This document shows positions 26,927 through 35,527 of a DNA stretch of 64,000 bases, in pieces (the first letter of the stretch is position 1; the number at the start of each line of letters is the position of its first letter). Origin of the DNA: Bacteroidales bacterium. GTDB lineage: Bacteria > Bacteroidota > Bacteroidia > Bacteroidales > Muribaculaceae. The notes below the pieces were generated by a model, which ran no database searches, was not told the origin of the DNA, and was given only the letters and a program-made list of their open reading frames with translations. Both the position numbers and the translations under genes were made by a program. The stretch is taken from positions 62,001 to 126,000 of the forward strand of contig QAMW01000033.1 in assembly GCA_003150235.1 (NCBI GenBank), written 5' to 3'.

Positions 26927-27914
26927 AGCAGTTCAATATTCAACTCGGCGCAACATGTCTATAGACATGATAAAAATTATCGCCATGCTCGGTGTTATCA
27001 TGTTGCATACAACACATGATCTCATGTCGACCAACGGTCTTGACATTGCATCTTTCATGTATAAATCGGCAGTAATATCAATACCTCTCTTTTTTATGGT
27101 AAGTGGATATCTGTTGTTAGGACGCCCAAATATCGACTATCGCTATTCTATAAAAAAGATATATGGCATACTACGATACATGACTTTCTTTTGCGTCTTT
27201 TATTGGATTGTCTACAGTATTTTTAAACATGGATTTTCGTTAGAACGATTCTGGCAGATTTTTGGAGGTTCTTTTAATGCGCAAGGTCCTTTTTATGTAT
27301 TTTGGTATTTTGGAGTCATGATTATCATATACTTACTCCTTCCACTACTAAATACTTGTTATCTCAGATATCGACATGGATTCATGTTATTGACTATATT
27401 CATGTTAACTCTACAGAGTATCGTGTTTTCACTTAATTTAACCATAGGGGGGGAATTATTGCCACCATCTCTTAAATTATACAACTGGTTAACTTACTTT
27501 TTACTAGGCGGGATGATAAAATATAAATCTTTTACATTCGGGAATGCCATAATTGTAACCATCATGTGTATAATTAACTATGGATATCAAGTTTGGCTAA
27601 TTCCAGAGATAAAGACTGATTATTGTTCCTTTTTCTATAGTTCTGTCCCAATTTTAGTATTTGTCGTTTCGGTATTTACATTCATTATATCAATTCGATT
27701 TTCAAATGACAACAAGCTAATAAAAATGCTATCCAAACTGTTTTTGGTCGTGTTTACAATACATCCTTTTTTTATCGATAAAATTTCATTCTATCTTGGA
27801 GACATACAGCATGTTGGACCAATATTAGTATGGTTGACAGTTTCAGCAATTTCAATTTTCTTAAGTTGGTTGCTTTTTAAGATTCCTTACGCCAACAAAA
27901 TTTTCCGAATATGA
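26913..27914 (+). CDS. Acyltransferase 3 / WecH-like membrane O-acetyltransferase
   Basis: 333 residues with about ten hydrophobic helices. The N-terminal motif RRNMSIDMIKIIAMLGVIMLH with the catalytic-type histidine, and PLFFMVSGYLLLGR, are diagnostic. It likely O-acetylates the glycan. A homopolymer of seven G (27447-27453) lies in frame inside the gene and could slip, but the frame is intact here. It overlaps glf by 4 bases (ATGA). Confidence 0.88.
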   Translation: MHSDKAVQYSTRRNMSIDMIKIIAMLGVIMLHTTHDLMSTNGLDIASFMYKSAVISIPLFFMVSGYLLLGRPNIDYRYSIKKIYGILRYMTFFCVFYWIVYSIFKHGFSLERFWQIFGGSFNAQGPFYVFWYFGVMIIIYLLLPLLNTCYLRYRHGFMLLTIFMLTLQSIVFSLNLTIGGELLPPSLKLYNWLTYFLLGGMIKYKSFTFGNAIIVTIMCIINYGYQVWLIPEIKTDYCSFFYSSVPILVFVVSVFTFIISIRFSNDNKLIKMLSKLFLVVFTIHPFFIDKISFYLGDIQHVGPILVWLTVSAISIFLSWLLFKIPYANKIFRI

Positions 27915-29038
27915 AATATGACTATCTGATAGTGGGTGCCGGGCTTTTCGGCGCCACGTTTGCGCATCTTGCCAGGAAGCAGGGGAAGCGGTGTCTTGTC
28001 ATTGACAAGCGTCCCCACGCCGGAGGTAATATATATTGCGAGAATATCGAGGGAATCAACGTACACAAGTACGGGGCGCATATCTTCCACTCCTCTGACA
28101 AGGAGGTGTGGGATTTCGTCAACTCGATAGTGCCTTTCAACCGCTACACTAACTGCCCGGTGGCACAGGCTCCTGACGGACGGCTGTACAATCTGCCCTT
28201 CAACATGAACACGTTCTATCAGATGTGGGGCGTGAAGACTCCCGCGGAGGCGCAGGCTAAGCTCGACGAGCAGCGGCGCGAGGCGGTCGGACGCATGAAA
28301 GCCGAGGGAGTAACCGAGCCGCGCAACCTTGAGGAGCAGGCACTGACACTTATCGGGAGCGACATCTACGAGCAGCTCATCAAGGGCTACACCGAGAAGC
28401 AGTGGGGACGCAAATGCACCGAGCTTCCGGCGTTCATCATCCGCCGTCTGCCGGTGCGCATGACCTTTGACAACAACTATTTCAACGACTCCTATCAGGG
28501 CATCCCCATCGGAGGCTACAACCGCCTGATTGACGGTCTGCTTGACGGCGTGGAGGTAAGGCTCGACACCGATTTCTTCGCCGACCGTGCCCATTGGGAG
28601 TCAATCGCCGACAGGATTGTGTTCACCGGAAAAATCGACGAGTTTTACGGCTACCGCTTCGGCAAGCTCGAATACCGCACGGTGCGCTTCGAGACCGAGA
28701 CACTCGACGAGCCAAACCATCAGGGCAACGCCGTGGTCAACTACACAGCTGCCGACGTGCCTTACACCCGCATCATCGAGCACAAGCATTTCGAGACCTT
28801 CGGCAACGCCGTCTACGACAATCCCCGCACGGTCATCTCCCGCGAATACTCTACCGAGTGGACCGACGGCATGGAACCGTTCTACCCCGTCAACGATGCC
28901 CGTAACCAGGCTGTCTACGAGCAATACCGCGCCCTCGCCGCGCAGGAATCATCCGTAATATTCGGCGGTCGCCTCGCCGAATACAAATACTACGACATGG
29001 CGCCAATCATCGCCCAGGCACTCAATCATTTCAAATAA
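27911..29038 (+). CDS. glf: UDP-galactopyranose mutase
   Basis: FAD enzyme converting UDP-galactopyranose to UDP-galactofuranose, implying galactofuranose in the capsule. The FAD site is YDYLIVGAGLFGATFAHLAR; other blocks are PHAGGNIYCENIEGINVHKY, GAHIFHSSDKEVWDFV and the C-terminal VIFGGRLAEYKYYDMAPII. The 375-residue length is normal. Composition is GC-rich and C/G-ending, in clear contrast to both AT-rich neighbours, so it has a separate history within the locus. Confidence 0.96.
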   Translation: MKYDYLIVGAGLFGATFAHLARKQGKRCLVIDKRPHAGGNIYCENIEGINVHKYGAHIFHSSDKEVWDFVNSIVPFNRYTNCPVAQAPDGRLYNLPFNMNTFYQMWGVKTPAEAQAKLDEQRREAVGRMKAEGVTEPRNLEEQALTLIGSDIYEQLIKGYTEKQWGRKCTELPAFIIRRLPVRMTFDNNYFNDSYQGIPIGGYNRLIDGLLDGVEVRLDTDFFADRAHWESIADRIVFTGKIDEFYGYRFGKLEYRTVRFETETLDEPNHQGNAVVNYTAADVPYTRIIEHKHFETFGNAVYDNPRTVISREYSTEWTDGMEPFYPVNDARNQAVYEQYRALAAQESSVIFGGRLAEYKYYDMAPIIAQALNHFK

Positions 29039-29043
29039 ACTTT

Positions 29044-29770
29044 ATGAAAATAGCGGCAAAATTTTTTTAGAAATATATGGATAATTAAATATCTCCCCTG
29101 GAGTATATATTTCAATTTTCATTATTTTGATTTAAAAACAGCCATAAAGTTACCTGTAATTCTCAATCGCCCGAAAATCAAAAATTTAGGTGGGGAGATT
29201 CAGCTTAATGGAGTAGTAAAGTTTGGAATGATAAAGTTAGGTCAATATATAATCTCAACAATTCCTGATACAGGTATTATCTTAGACATTCATGGAATCA
29301 TAATATTTGGTGGCAGTGCGACCATTGGTTCCGGCTCAGCAATATGTACAGGTGAAAATGGATACCTAAATATCGGAAACAATTTTTGTAGTACGGCCAC
29401 TTTACGTATTTCTTGTTTTCATTATATTCATATCGGAGACGATAATTTAATCTCATGGGACTGTACTATTTCTGATACAGATTTCCATTTACTTAAATCA
29501 TCCAAGAATCAAAATATATGCAGTCAAGGTTATGGGAATGTCCATATTGGAGATAATTGTTGGATTGGTCAAGGATGCCATATCTTAAAAAATTCCTCTT
29601 TAGCTTCATTTACGACAGTTGGAGCCTTTACTGTTATTACGGGCAAAAAGATTTCTAATGAATATTCTGTGATATCTAATAATCTCGAGATACGTGTGAT
29701 TAAAACCGACGTACACTTGGACCGTAATCATGAAATAAAATATCCACTACATAATGAACAACAATCATAA
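29044..29770 (+). pseudogene. LbH acyltransferase, frameshifted in a T7 tract (possibly phase variable)
   Basis: The undisturbed frame from ATG 29228 gives a 180-residue hexapeptide-repeat acyltransferase (IGSGSAICTGENGYLNIGNN, VHIGDNCWIGQGCHILKN), but it lacks the usual N-terminus. That part is present upstream in two frames. ATG 29044, 5 bases after glf, reads MKIAAKFF and hits TAG. Removing one of seven T residues (29062-29068) joins it to RNIWIIKYLPWSIYFNFHYF, then DLKTAIKLPVIL up to VKFGMIKLG, a normal start for this family. So either the gene is OFF or broken, or it is switched by slippage, or the assembly has one extra T. The 3' end overlaps the DUF4422 gene by 17 bases. Confidence 0.75.
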
Positions 29771-30581
29771 ACGCCCAAGAATCAAGATACTCGTTGCGTG
29801 CCACAAAGCCGACCCTAATATCCGTCAGGATGACATCTATATGCCCATACAAGTAGGCAAGGCACTCCATCCCGAACTCAACCTCGGATTCCAGTGTGAC
29901 AACACCGGCGACAGCATCTCCGAGAAAAACGGCTCTTACTGCGAGCTCACAGCCCTCTACTGGGCATGGAAAAACCTCCAGGATGTCGACTACATCGGAC
30001 TCTGCCACTACCGCCGCTACTTCGATTTCAGCAAGAAAGGAGAGGTTAATGTATATCAAAACATTAATCAGCTGGATTTTCATCACGACAATAATAAAAT
30101 TATTGATAGCCTGAGGAAATGTAAAATCATAGTACCCACTGATTCAATACTACCGACTTCTTTATTTGCCCATTATAGCTATTTTCACAATAGTGAAGAC
30201 ATGAGAGAAGTTGAACGAATCATTGATAGCAAATATCCTGATTATGCGGATTCGTTCAGATATGTCATGTATCATAATAATAAATTTCATCAATATAATA
30301 TGTTCGTGACAAGCTGGGAAATATTCGATAAACTATGTAATTGGCTATTTGGAATATTATCTCAATTGGAACAAGTATTACATATCGAATACTATAATCC
30401 TATTCAACGACGAATTTATGGGTATATATCGGAACGTCTCCTCAATGTATATATATATCATAATAATCTGCCAATTATAAATTGCCCTATTGCCTTCATA
30501 AGCGACCTAAATATCAGTCCCACAAGGATGAAATTAGCCCATTTAAGAGATAACTTAATATTTAAAGTCTCAAAAAAATGA
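29754..30581 (+). CDS. DUF4422 family glycosyltransferase-like protein
   Basis: Capsular polysaccharide protein of the DUF4422 family, probable glycosyltransferases. The diagnostic N-terminal blocks are ILVACHKADPNIRQDDIYMPIQVG, CELTALYWAWKNL and YIGLCHYRRYFDF. There are 275 residues. Composition changes abruptly within the gene: codons 1 to about 97 (to about 30045) are GC-rich with C-ending codons, and the remainder is AT-rich, suggesting a recombination junction that retained the conserved N-terminal half. It overlaps the following gene as ATGA. Confidence 0.85.
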   Translation: MNNNHKRPRIKILVACHKADPNIRQDDIYMPIQVGKALHPELNLGFQCDNTGDSISEKNGSYCELTALYWAWKNLQDVDYIGLCHYRRYFDFSKKGEVNVYQNINQLDFHHDNNKIIDSLRKCKIIVPTDSILPTSLFAHYSYFHNSEDMREVERIIDSKYPDYADSFRYVMYHNNKFHQYNMFVTSWEIFDKLCNWLFGILSQLEQVLHIEYYNPIQRRIYGYISERLLNVYIYHNNLPIINCPIAFISDLNISPTRMKLAHLRDNLIFKVSKK

Positions 30582-31759
30582 ATATTCTATTTTTTACCCG
30601 AAACCAAGTCTCGCCTAATATCGGAGGAACAGAACGTGTTACACTCACTTTAGGCTCGGGGTTAAGAAAATACTATAATTATAACTGCTATTCTGCTTAC
30701 ATTCATCCGAACGAGGGTAATAATCAGGTTTTTTGCGGAGAAATTAAACTTAGAAGGAGTATTCTGACTAATGATATTATAAATTATATCGAAGATAACG
30801 CAATCGATTGGCTTATATGCCAAGGAGAATTCCGAATTGCCATAAAAATTAAAAATGCTCTTAATAAAAGAGGAAGTAAATGTAAAGTTATGGCAGTACA
30901 TCATTTTGCTCCCGGTTGGGAAGAAAAATTTGTAACCCCTCAAATTATTATAAGCAAATTAAAGTCCCATCAAAAAATCCAGGCATTTAAACAAATTATA
31001 TTATATCCCTATTTAAAATGGCAAGCATTAACCAATGCATCTGTTTATAAAAAAGCCTATAACTCATTAGACTATATCTCTTTACTCTCAAAGAGCTTCA
31101 TTCGGGAATTTACGGATTATGCAAAAATTTCAGATACAGGTAAGTTTAAAGTCATCCCGAATCCACTTTCGTTTGAAGAACAATTAAGCAATGATGAAAT
31201 AGCTCAAAAACAAAACATTATTCTAATTGTAGGAAGATTAGAAGAAAATCAAAAACGCATTTCTCTTGCTTTAGAAATTTGGAAGCGACTAAATGAAGAA
31301 TTAACCGAGGCACATAATTGGTCTTTACATATAGCCGGAGAAGGTCCTGATAGAATTAAATATCAAGACATCGTTGAATCTAAATCCATTCCAAACGTCG
31401 TTTTCCTCGGTAAAATAAACCCTCTGGAAGAATATAAAAAAGCGTCTATTTTTATTATGACAAGTCGATATGAGGGTCGACCGTTAACAATTACTGAAGC
31501 ATTACAGTTTGGTGTAGTACCCATAGCAATGAATTCCTTTTCTTCCCTGACCGACTTGATAGATGATAGCGTAAATGGATATGTCATTCCAAATAATGAT
31601 TTAGATTCCTTTATAAAAAAATTGTCGGACCTCATCACCAATCATACAACACGAAATGAAATGGCAAAACAAGCAGTTTTAAGTGCTAATAAATTTTCAA
31701 TATCAGAAATAGCAAAAGAATGGGTGACAATATTGAATAACCGCTCTATTGAATACTGA
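30578..31759 (+). CDS. Glycosyltransferase family 4 protein
   Basis: GT-B fold, retaining. The N-terminal SPNIGGTERVTLTLGSGL is the acceptor domain, ILIVGRLEENQKRISLALEIW opens the donor domain, and YEGRPLTITEALQFGVVPIA carries the E-x7-E donor motif. There are 393 residues. It adds a sugar from a nucleotide donor to the growing lipid-linked repeat at the cytoplasmic face; donor and acceptor are unknown. Confidence 0.9.
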   Translation: MNILFFTRNQVSPNIGGTERVTLTLGSGLRKYYNYNCYSAYIHPNEGNNQVFCGEIKLRRSILTNDIINYIEDNAIDWLICQGEFRIAIKIKNALNKRGSKCKVMAVHHFAPGWEEKFVTPQIIISKLKSHQKIQAFKQIILYPYLKWQALTNASVYKKAYNSLDYISLLSKSFIREFTDYAKISDTGKFKVIPNPLSFEEQLSNDEIAQKQNIILIVGRLEENQKRISLALEIWKRLNEELTEAHNWSLHIAGEGPDRIKYQDIVESKSIPNVVFLGKINPLEEYKKASIFIMTSRYEGRPLTITEALQFGVVPIAMNSFSSLTDLIDDSVNGYVIPNNDLDSFIKKLSDLITNHTTRNEMAKQAVLSANKFSISEIAKEWVTILNNRSIEY

Positions 31760-31809
31760 TCTAAAATTTGAACAAGTAAGATTCTACAAGTTTGAAGATT
31801 TTATCCAAA

Positions 31810-33018
31810 ATGGATTTAAAGCAAAATATAATATTGCATCAGCAAACTGGAATAAGGAATTTTCCTATTAAACTTGCATTTTATATTTTACCCGTTCTAT
31901 CAGCATTTTCACAATTATTTCTGAATATAAGACCTAATTATGAAGTGGTTTGGGGGATACTTCCTATATTAATCATTCTATTTGCAAGAAAAAAACTTAA
32001 TAAATATATTTTCAATGTATTATGCATAACTACGATTCTAATTATATGTAAATACATTATTCCAATTTTTTATACAGATAATATAGTATGGAGAGCATGG
32101 CTAATGGACATAAAATGGCTGTATTATCTAATAATAGGACTTCTTTGGATTGGATATTTTGGTGCGATAGACTCAAAGACAATCATTAGAGGAGGACATT
32201 TTTTTTGCTATGTTTATATAACCTTTATCATTTTAATGACATTAAAGACCGGTCATTTTTCAAGAGGAAACTCAGGTCTTTTAGATGAATGTAACTATGA
32301 TTGTTTTCTCGTTCTGATTCCTTTTTGTTATATATACCAAAATAAGAGCTATGAAAGAAAACAAATCTTACCATTCATATTATCAGTCTTAATGTCTACA
32401 TCCAAAACCGGTGTTATGGCATTAGGAATCATAATGGTTTATCCCTATTATAAAAAGAGCAAATTCAAAATATTGTATTTAGGAATAATCGGAATTATTA
32501 CAATAATATGGCTTTACATATTCTTCATCAAGAGGGGTGTCACAGATATCGAAAGTGTAGATAGAGCAATTTTTTTCGCTCAATTCTTCAATTACGTCTC
32601 ACAAGCATCGTTCTGGGATGTTATTTTTGGCTATTTCCCCGGGAGACCTATGTCAGGATCAATAATTGATTCATTTGTATGGTATATTAGTGAATTTGAA
32701 GGACGAAATAATATTATAGGATGCTATCCTTTCTACTTCCATTCAACTTATATGAGAATCGCTATCGTATGGGGAATCCCCGTTGCTTTAGCATTAGTAT
32801 ATTGGCTTATCAGATTAGTACGAAAAAGCAACTATATTCCGCTAAGAAATTTGGCATTATTAATGTTATTGGAAAGCATTTCCTTATCCTCCCTAAGCCT
32901 TGTAAATGTCTCTGTAATTTTTATTCTGACATTTATCAGTGCTATAATGACATCAATTCGTAAAACTAAAATTTCACGTAATGATACCCAAGATAATACA
33001 TTACTGTTGGTTAAGTGA
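31810..33018 (+). CDS. O-antigen/capsule polymerase (Wzy-like)
   Basis: 402 residues, about 11-12 hydrophobic helices with a large polar loop near residues 245-305 (DRAIFFAQFFNYVSQASFWD, GYFPGRPMSGSIIDSFVWY), the topology of Wzy polymerases. Sequence identity within Wzy is low, so the call rests on topology, TSKTGVMALG and location beside Wzx. I prefer ATG 31810; the longer frame uses TTG 31792. The last 38 bases overlap the next glycosyltransferase. Confidence 0.78.
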   Translation: MDLKQNIILHQQTGIRNFPIKLAFYILPVLSAFSQLFLNIRPNYEVVWGILPILIILFARKKLNKYIFNVLCITTILIICKYIIPIFYTDNIVWRAWLMDIKWLYYLIIGLLWIGYFGAIDSKTIIRGGHFFCYVYITFIILMTLKTGHFSRGNSGLLDECNYDCFLVLIPFCYIYQNKSYERKQILPFILSVLMSTSKTGVMALGIIMVYPYYKKSKFKILYLGIIGIITIIWLYIFFIKRGVTDIESVDRAIFFAQFFNYVSQASFWDVIFGYFPGRPMSGSIIDSFVWYISEFEGRNNIIGCYPFYFHSTYMRIAIVWGIPVALALVYWLIRLVRKSNYIPLRNLALLMLLESISLSSLSLVNVSVIFILTFISAIMTSIRKTKISRNDTQDNTLLLVK

Positions 33019-33733
33019 CGATCCTATTCCCGATAGTCTAAAAAAATGTATACAATCATGGCATAAATACATGCCTGAATATAAGTTTATAAAATGGGAC
33101 TTCACGATTTTCCCGATGGGAACATCAATATGGGTTGACCAAGCATTTGAAAAAAAGAAATATGCTTTCGCGGCAGATTATATTCGATTATATGCTCTAT
33201 ATCATTATGGTGGAATATATCTGGACAGTGATGTTGAAGTTATGAAATCTTTTAATCCATTTTTGGAATTGGATGATATGGTATGTTATGAAAACAGTTC
33301 TCGAAAAGGTCTTGAAGTTGCAGCTATCGGAGTTTCAAAAAATAGAGCTTGGGTTAAACAATGTCTTAATCACTATGATGGTAAGAAGTTTGACTTGGGA
33401 AACGGCTTATTAGATACTCAAGTAATGCCGGAAGTAGTCAAAAATATATTAAACGAAGAAAAATGGAAACTTCAAAATGTTGAGAATATCAATGACGCGA
33501 ACAGAGTTGATTCTTCCAATACTATTGCGGTATTCCCTCATGAATTTTTTAGCCCGAAATCTTATGAAACGGGAGAGATAAATATGACTGAAAACACATA
33601 TTCCGTACATCATTTTGCCGCATCATGGCACGGATCTAAGGAAAAGATTTATAAGGCGTTAGGAAAAATCATAGGGAAAGCCAACGCAAAAAGAATAGCA
33701 AATCTAATCAAACGAATACTTATCAGACATTAA
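32981..33733 (+). CDS. Glycosyltransferase family 32 (capsular polysaccharide synthesis type)
   Basis: GT-A fold, DXD type. MIPKIIHYCWLSDDPIPDSLKKCIQSW is the signature start and AADYIRLYALYHYGGIYLDSDVEV carries the metal-binding DSD. The C-terminal HHFAASWHGS is conserved. There are 250 residues. It overlaps the wzy-like gene by 38 bases. Confidence 0.9.
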   Translation: MIPKIIHYCWLSDDPIPDSLKKCIQSWHKYMPEYKFIKWDFTIFPMGTSIWVDQAFEKKKYAFAADYIRLYALYHYGGIYLDSDVEVMKSFNPFLELDDMVCYENSSRKGLEVAAIGVSKNRAWVKQCLNHYDGKKFDLGNGLLDTQVMPEVVKNILNEEKWKLQNVENINDANRVDSSNTIAVFPHEFFSPKSYETGEINMTENTYSVHHFAASWHGSKEKIYKALGKIIGKANAKRIANLIKRILIRH

Positions 33734-33775
33734 ATGGTCTGATATCCAATCATTTCTGTTAATCTACTTGTTTTT

Positions 33776-34516
33776 ATGAATAATCGTGAGTTTGTGCGGA
33801 AAATCGCAAACTCCGCCTCTGCATACCCCGATAGGATTTTTGCCGTCGGTGAGGGGCGGGTATATACTTGTGTCAATCCATATTCTTATCACCTTGTGCG
33901 CCATCACAAGGAATTATATTACTCCATGGATGGATTGTTTGTCGACGGTATGACTATGTGTTGGCTTATCCGGCTATTATGGGGCAAGCGTGTACCTCGA
34001 CTCAGCTTCGATATGTCGGCTATGGCAAAAGATTTGTTCACTTATCTGAATAACCCGGACATCAGGCGTAGCATTTATTTCCTCGGCACACGCCAAGATG
34101 TGCTCGAAGAGACAATCGGTCAGTTTCGCAAAAGTTACCAAAACATGTATATTGCCGGCTTCCGCAATGGATATTTCATTGATGCCGATGACCGAAGAAA
34201 GGCAATATCCGACATCATACATTCTGATAGCAATTTTGCAGTCATAGGCATGGGATCACCGCTTCAGGAGCAATTCGCCATTGATTTGAAAAATGCAGGT
34301 TACAAAGGTGTAGTCTTTACCTGTGGCGGGTTCTTGCATCAGACAGCAAATGGCATTAACTATTATCCCGACTGGATTAACCGATACAATCTTCGCGCCT
34401 TCTACCGTCTATTCCACGAAAAAGGACTTTGGGGCAGATTATATAATGTATTGATTGAATTCCCGATACTGTTTACATGGGATACTCTCTTGACAAAATG
34501 TAGCAATCTACATTAG
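33776..34516 (+). CDS. WecG/TagA/CpsF family glycosyltransferase
   Basis: Transfers a sugar (ManNAc-type in characterised members) onto a lipid-linked acceptor. Motifs are YTCVNPYSYHLVRHHKEL, VDGMTMCWLIRLL, RSIYFLGTRQDVLEETI, FAVIGMGSPLQEQFAIDL and VFTCGGFLHQTANGI. There are 246 residues. It is the last gene of the plus-strand capsule operon, followed by a strong terminator. Composition is less AT-rich than the preceding genes. Confidence 0.9.
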   Translation: MNNREFVRKIANSASAYPDRIFAVGEGRVYTCVNPYSYHLVRHHKELYYSMDGLFVDGMTMCWLIRLLWGKRVPRLSFDMSAMAKDLFTYLNNPDIRRSIYFLGTRQDVLEETIGQFRKSYQNMYIAGFRNGYFIDADDRRKAISDIIHSDSNFAVIGMGSPLQEQFAIDLKNAGYKGVVFTCGGFLHQTANGINYYPDWINRYNLRAFYRLFHEKGLWGRLYNVLIEFPILFTWDTLLTKCSNLH

Positions 34517-34547
34517 CAATCAATCGTCATATCCCATTTCAAGATAA

Positions 34548-34580
34548 AAAGCCTGAGAGAGAAATTCTTCCTCAGGCTTT
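34548..34580. terminator. Bidirectional terminator at the end of the capsule operon
   Basis: AAAGCCTGAG (34548-34557) and CTCAGGCTTT (34571-34580) form a 10-bp stem. ATTTTTAT follows on the plus strand and TTTTTATC on the minus strand, serving both the capsule operon and the convergent EamA operon. Confidence 0.88.
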
Positions 34581-34599
34581 ATTTTTATGTACTGTTCAG

Positions 34600-35523
34600 T
34601 TAGCGGTGGCGGCGAGGGAAGAGGCGGCGAATGGCGGTGAGATGGGGAGCGATGCTTCCGCCGACGATCACAAGGGTGACGGCGGTGATAATCAGGACAA
34701 GCCCACACACGTCACGGACTGTAAGCAGCTCATGAAATACAGTGACCCCGATTACGACAGCGGTCAGCGGCTCCATAGCCCCGAGTATTGCCGTTGGTGT
34801 CGAGCCGATATAGGTGATGGCAAGCGTAGTGCAGAGAAATGACACCGCAGTCGGCAGCAACGCCAACGCGCATATACGACTCCACTCTCCTACTCCTGCA
34901 GGCACAGAAAGATGTCCGCTTATAAGGATATTTGCCACAAATATCAGCAATCCGAAAATGAGCACATAGAAGGTCACTGTCAATGTAGGCACCCGCGCAA
35001 GCTCCGTCTTATTGATTCCAACGATGTAAAGCGCATAGGAGAGTGCCGACAGCATCACAAGCGCCGTGCCGGCAACGCTCAATGTCGCCCCACCCTCTCC
35101 TTTGTAAAGCAACCCGATTCCTACCAGTGCTGTTGCAAGGCTGAATATGGTGACGGGCTTTAGCCGTTCATGAAACACCGCCGACATTATAATCGCCACC
35201 ATGAGCGGATAGACAAACAACAGCGTCGATGCAATGCCGGCATCCATGTACCGGTACGCCTCAAACAGTGTGACCGATGACAGCCCCACAAGCAGCCCGA
35301 ACACAAGCAGCAGCCACGCCTGACGCCATGTCACTTTAAACGATTTACCGCGCGCGACCATCATCAGCGCCATTATCGGGATGGCAAACAGATAGCGGAA
35401 AAACAGTATCGACGGCGTACCCATTCCGTCAGCCATCAACGGCAACGCAAACAGCGGGTTAAGCCCGTAAGTCGCAGCCGCTATAAATCCGAGGGCATAT
35501 CCCTGTATCTTTCGTGAATCCAT
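34600..35523 (-). CDS. EamA/DMT family transporter
   Basis: 307 residues, ten hydrophobic helices in two EamA repeats (first: GYALGFIAAATYGLNPLFALP; second: ALVMLSALSYALYIVGINK), with the conserved LGAMEPLTAVVIGVTVFHE near the end. It exports an unknown small metabolite. It lies 4 bases downstream of a flippase gene, so it is cotranscribed with it. Confidence 0.88.
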   Translation of the reverse strand: MDSRKIQGYALGFIAAATYGLNPLFALPLMADGMGTPSILFFRYLFAIPIMALMMVARGKSFKVTWRQAWLLLVFGLLVGLSSVTLFEAYRYMDAGIASTLLFVYPLMVAIIMSAVFHERLKPVTIFSLATALVGIGLLYKGEGGATLSVAGTALVMLSALSYALYIVGINKTELARVPTLTVTFYVLIFGLLIFVANILISGHLSVPAGVGEWSRICALALLPTAVSFLCTTLAITYIGSTPTAILGAMEPLTAVVIGVTVFHELLTVRDVCGLVLIITAVTLVIVGGSIAPHLTAIRRLFPRRHR

Positions 35524-35527
35524 CTTT

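Noticed and set aside
29228..29770. Taking ATG 29228 as the natural start of the acyltransferase
   Set aside because: About 60 residues of typical family N-terminus are encoded just upstream in the same frame back to a single T7 frameshift, so the short form is a truncated product.
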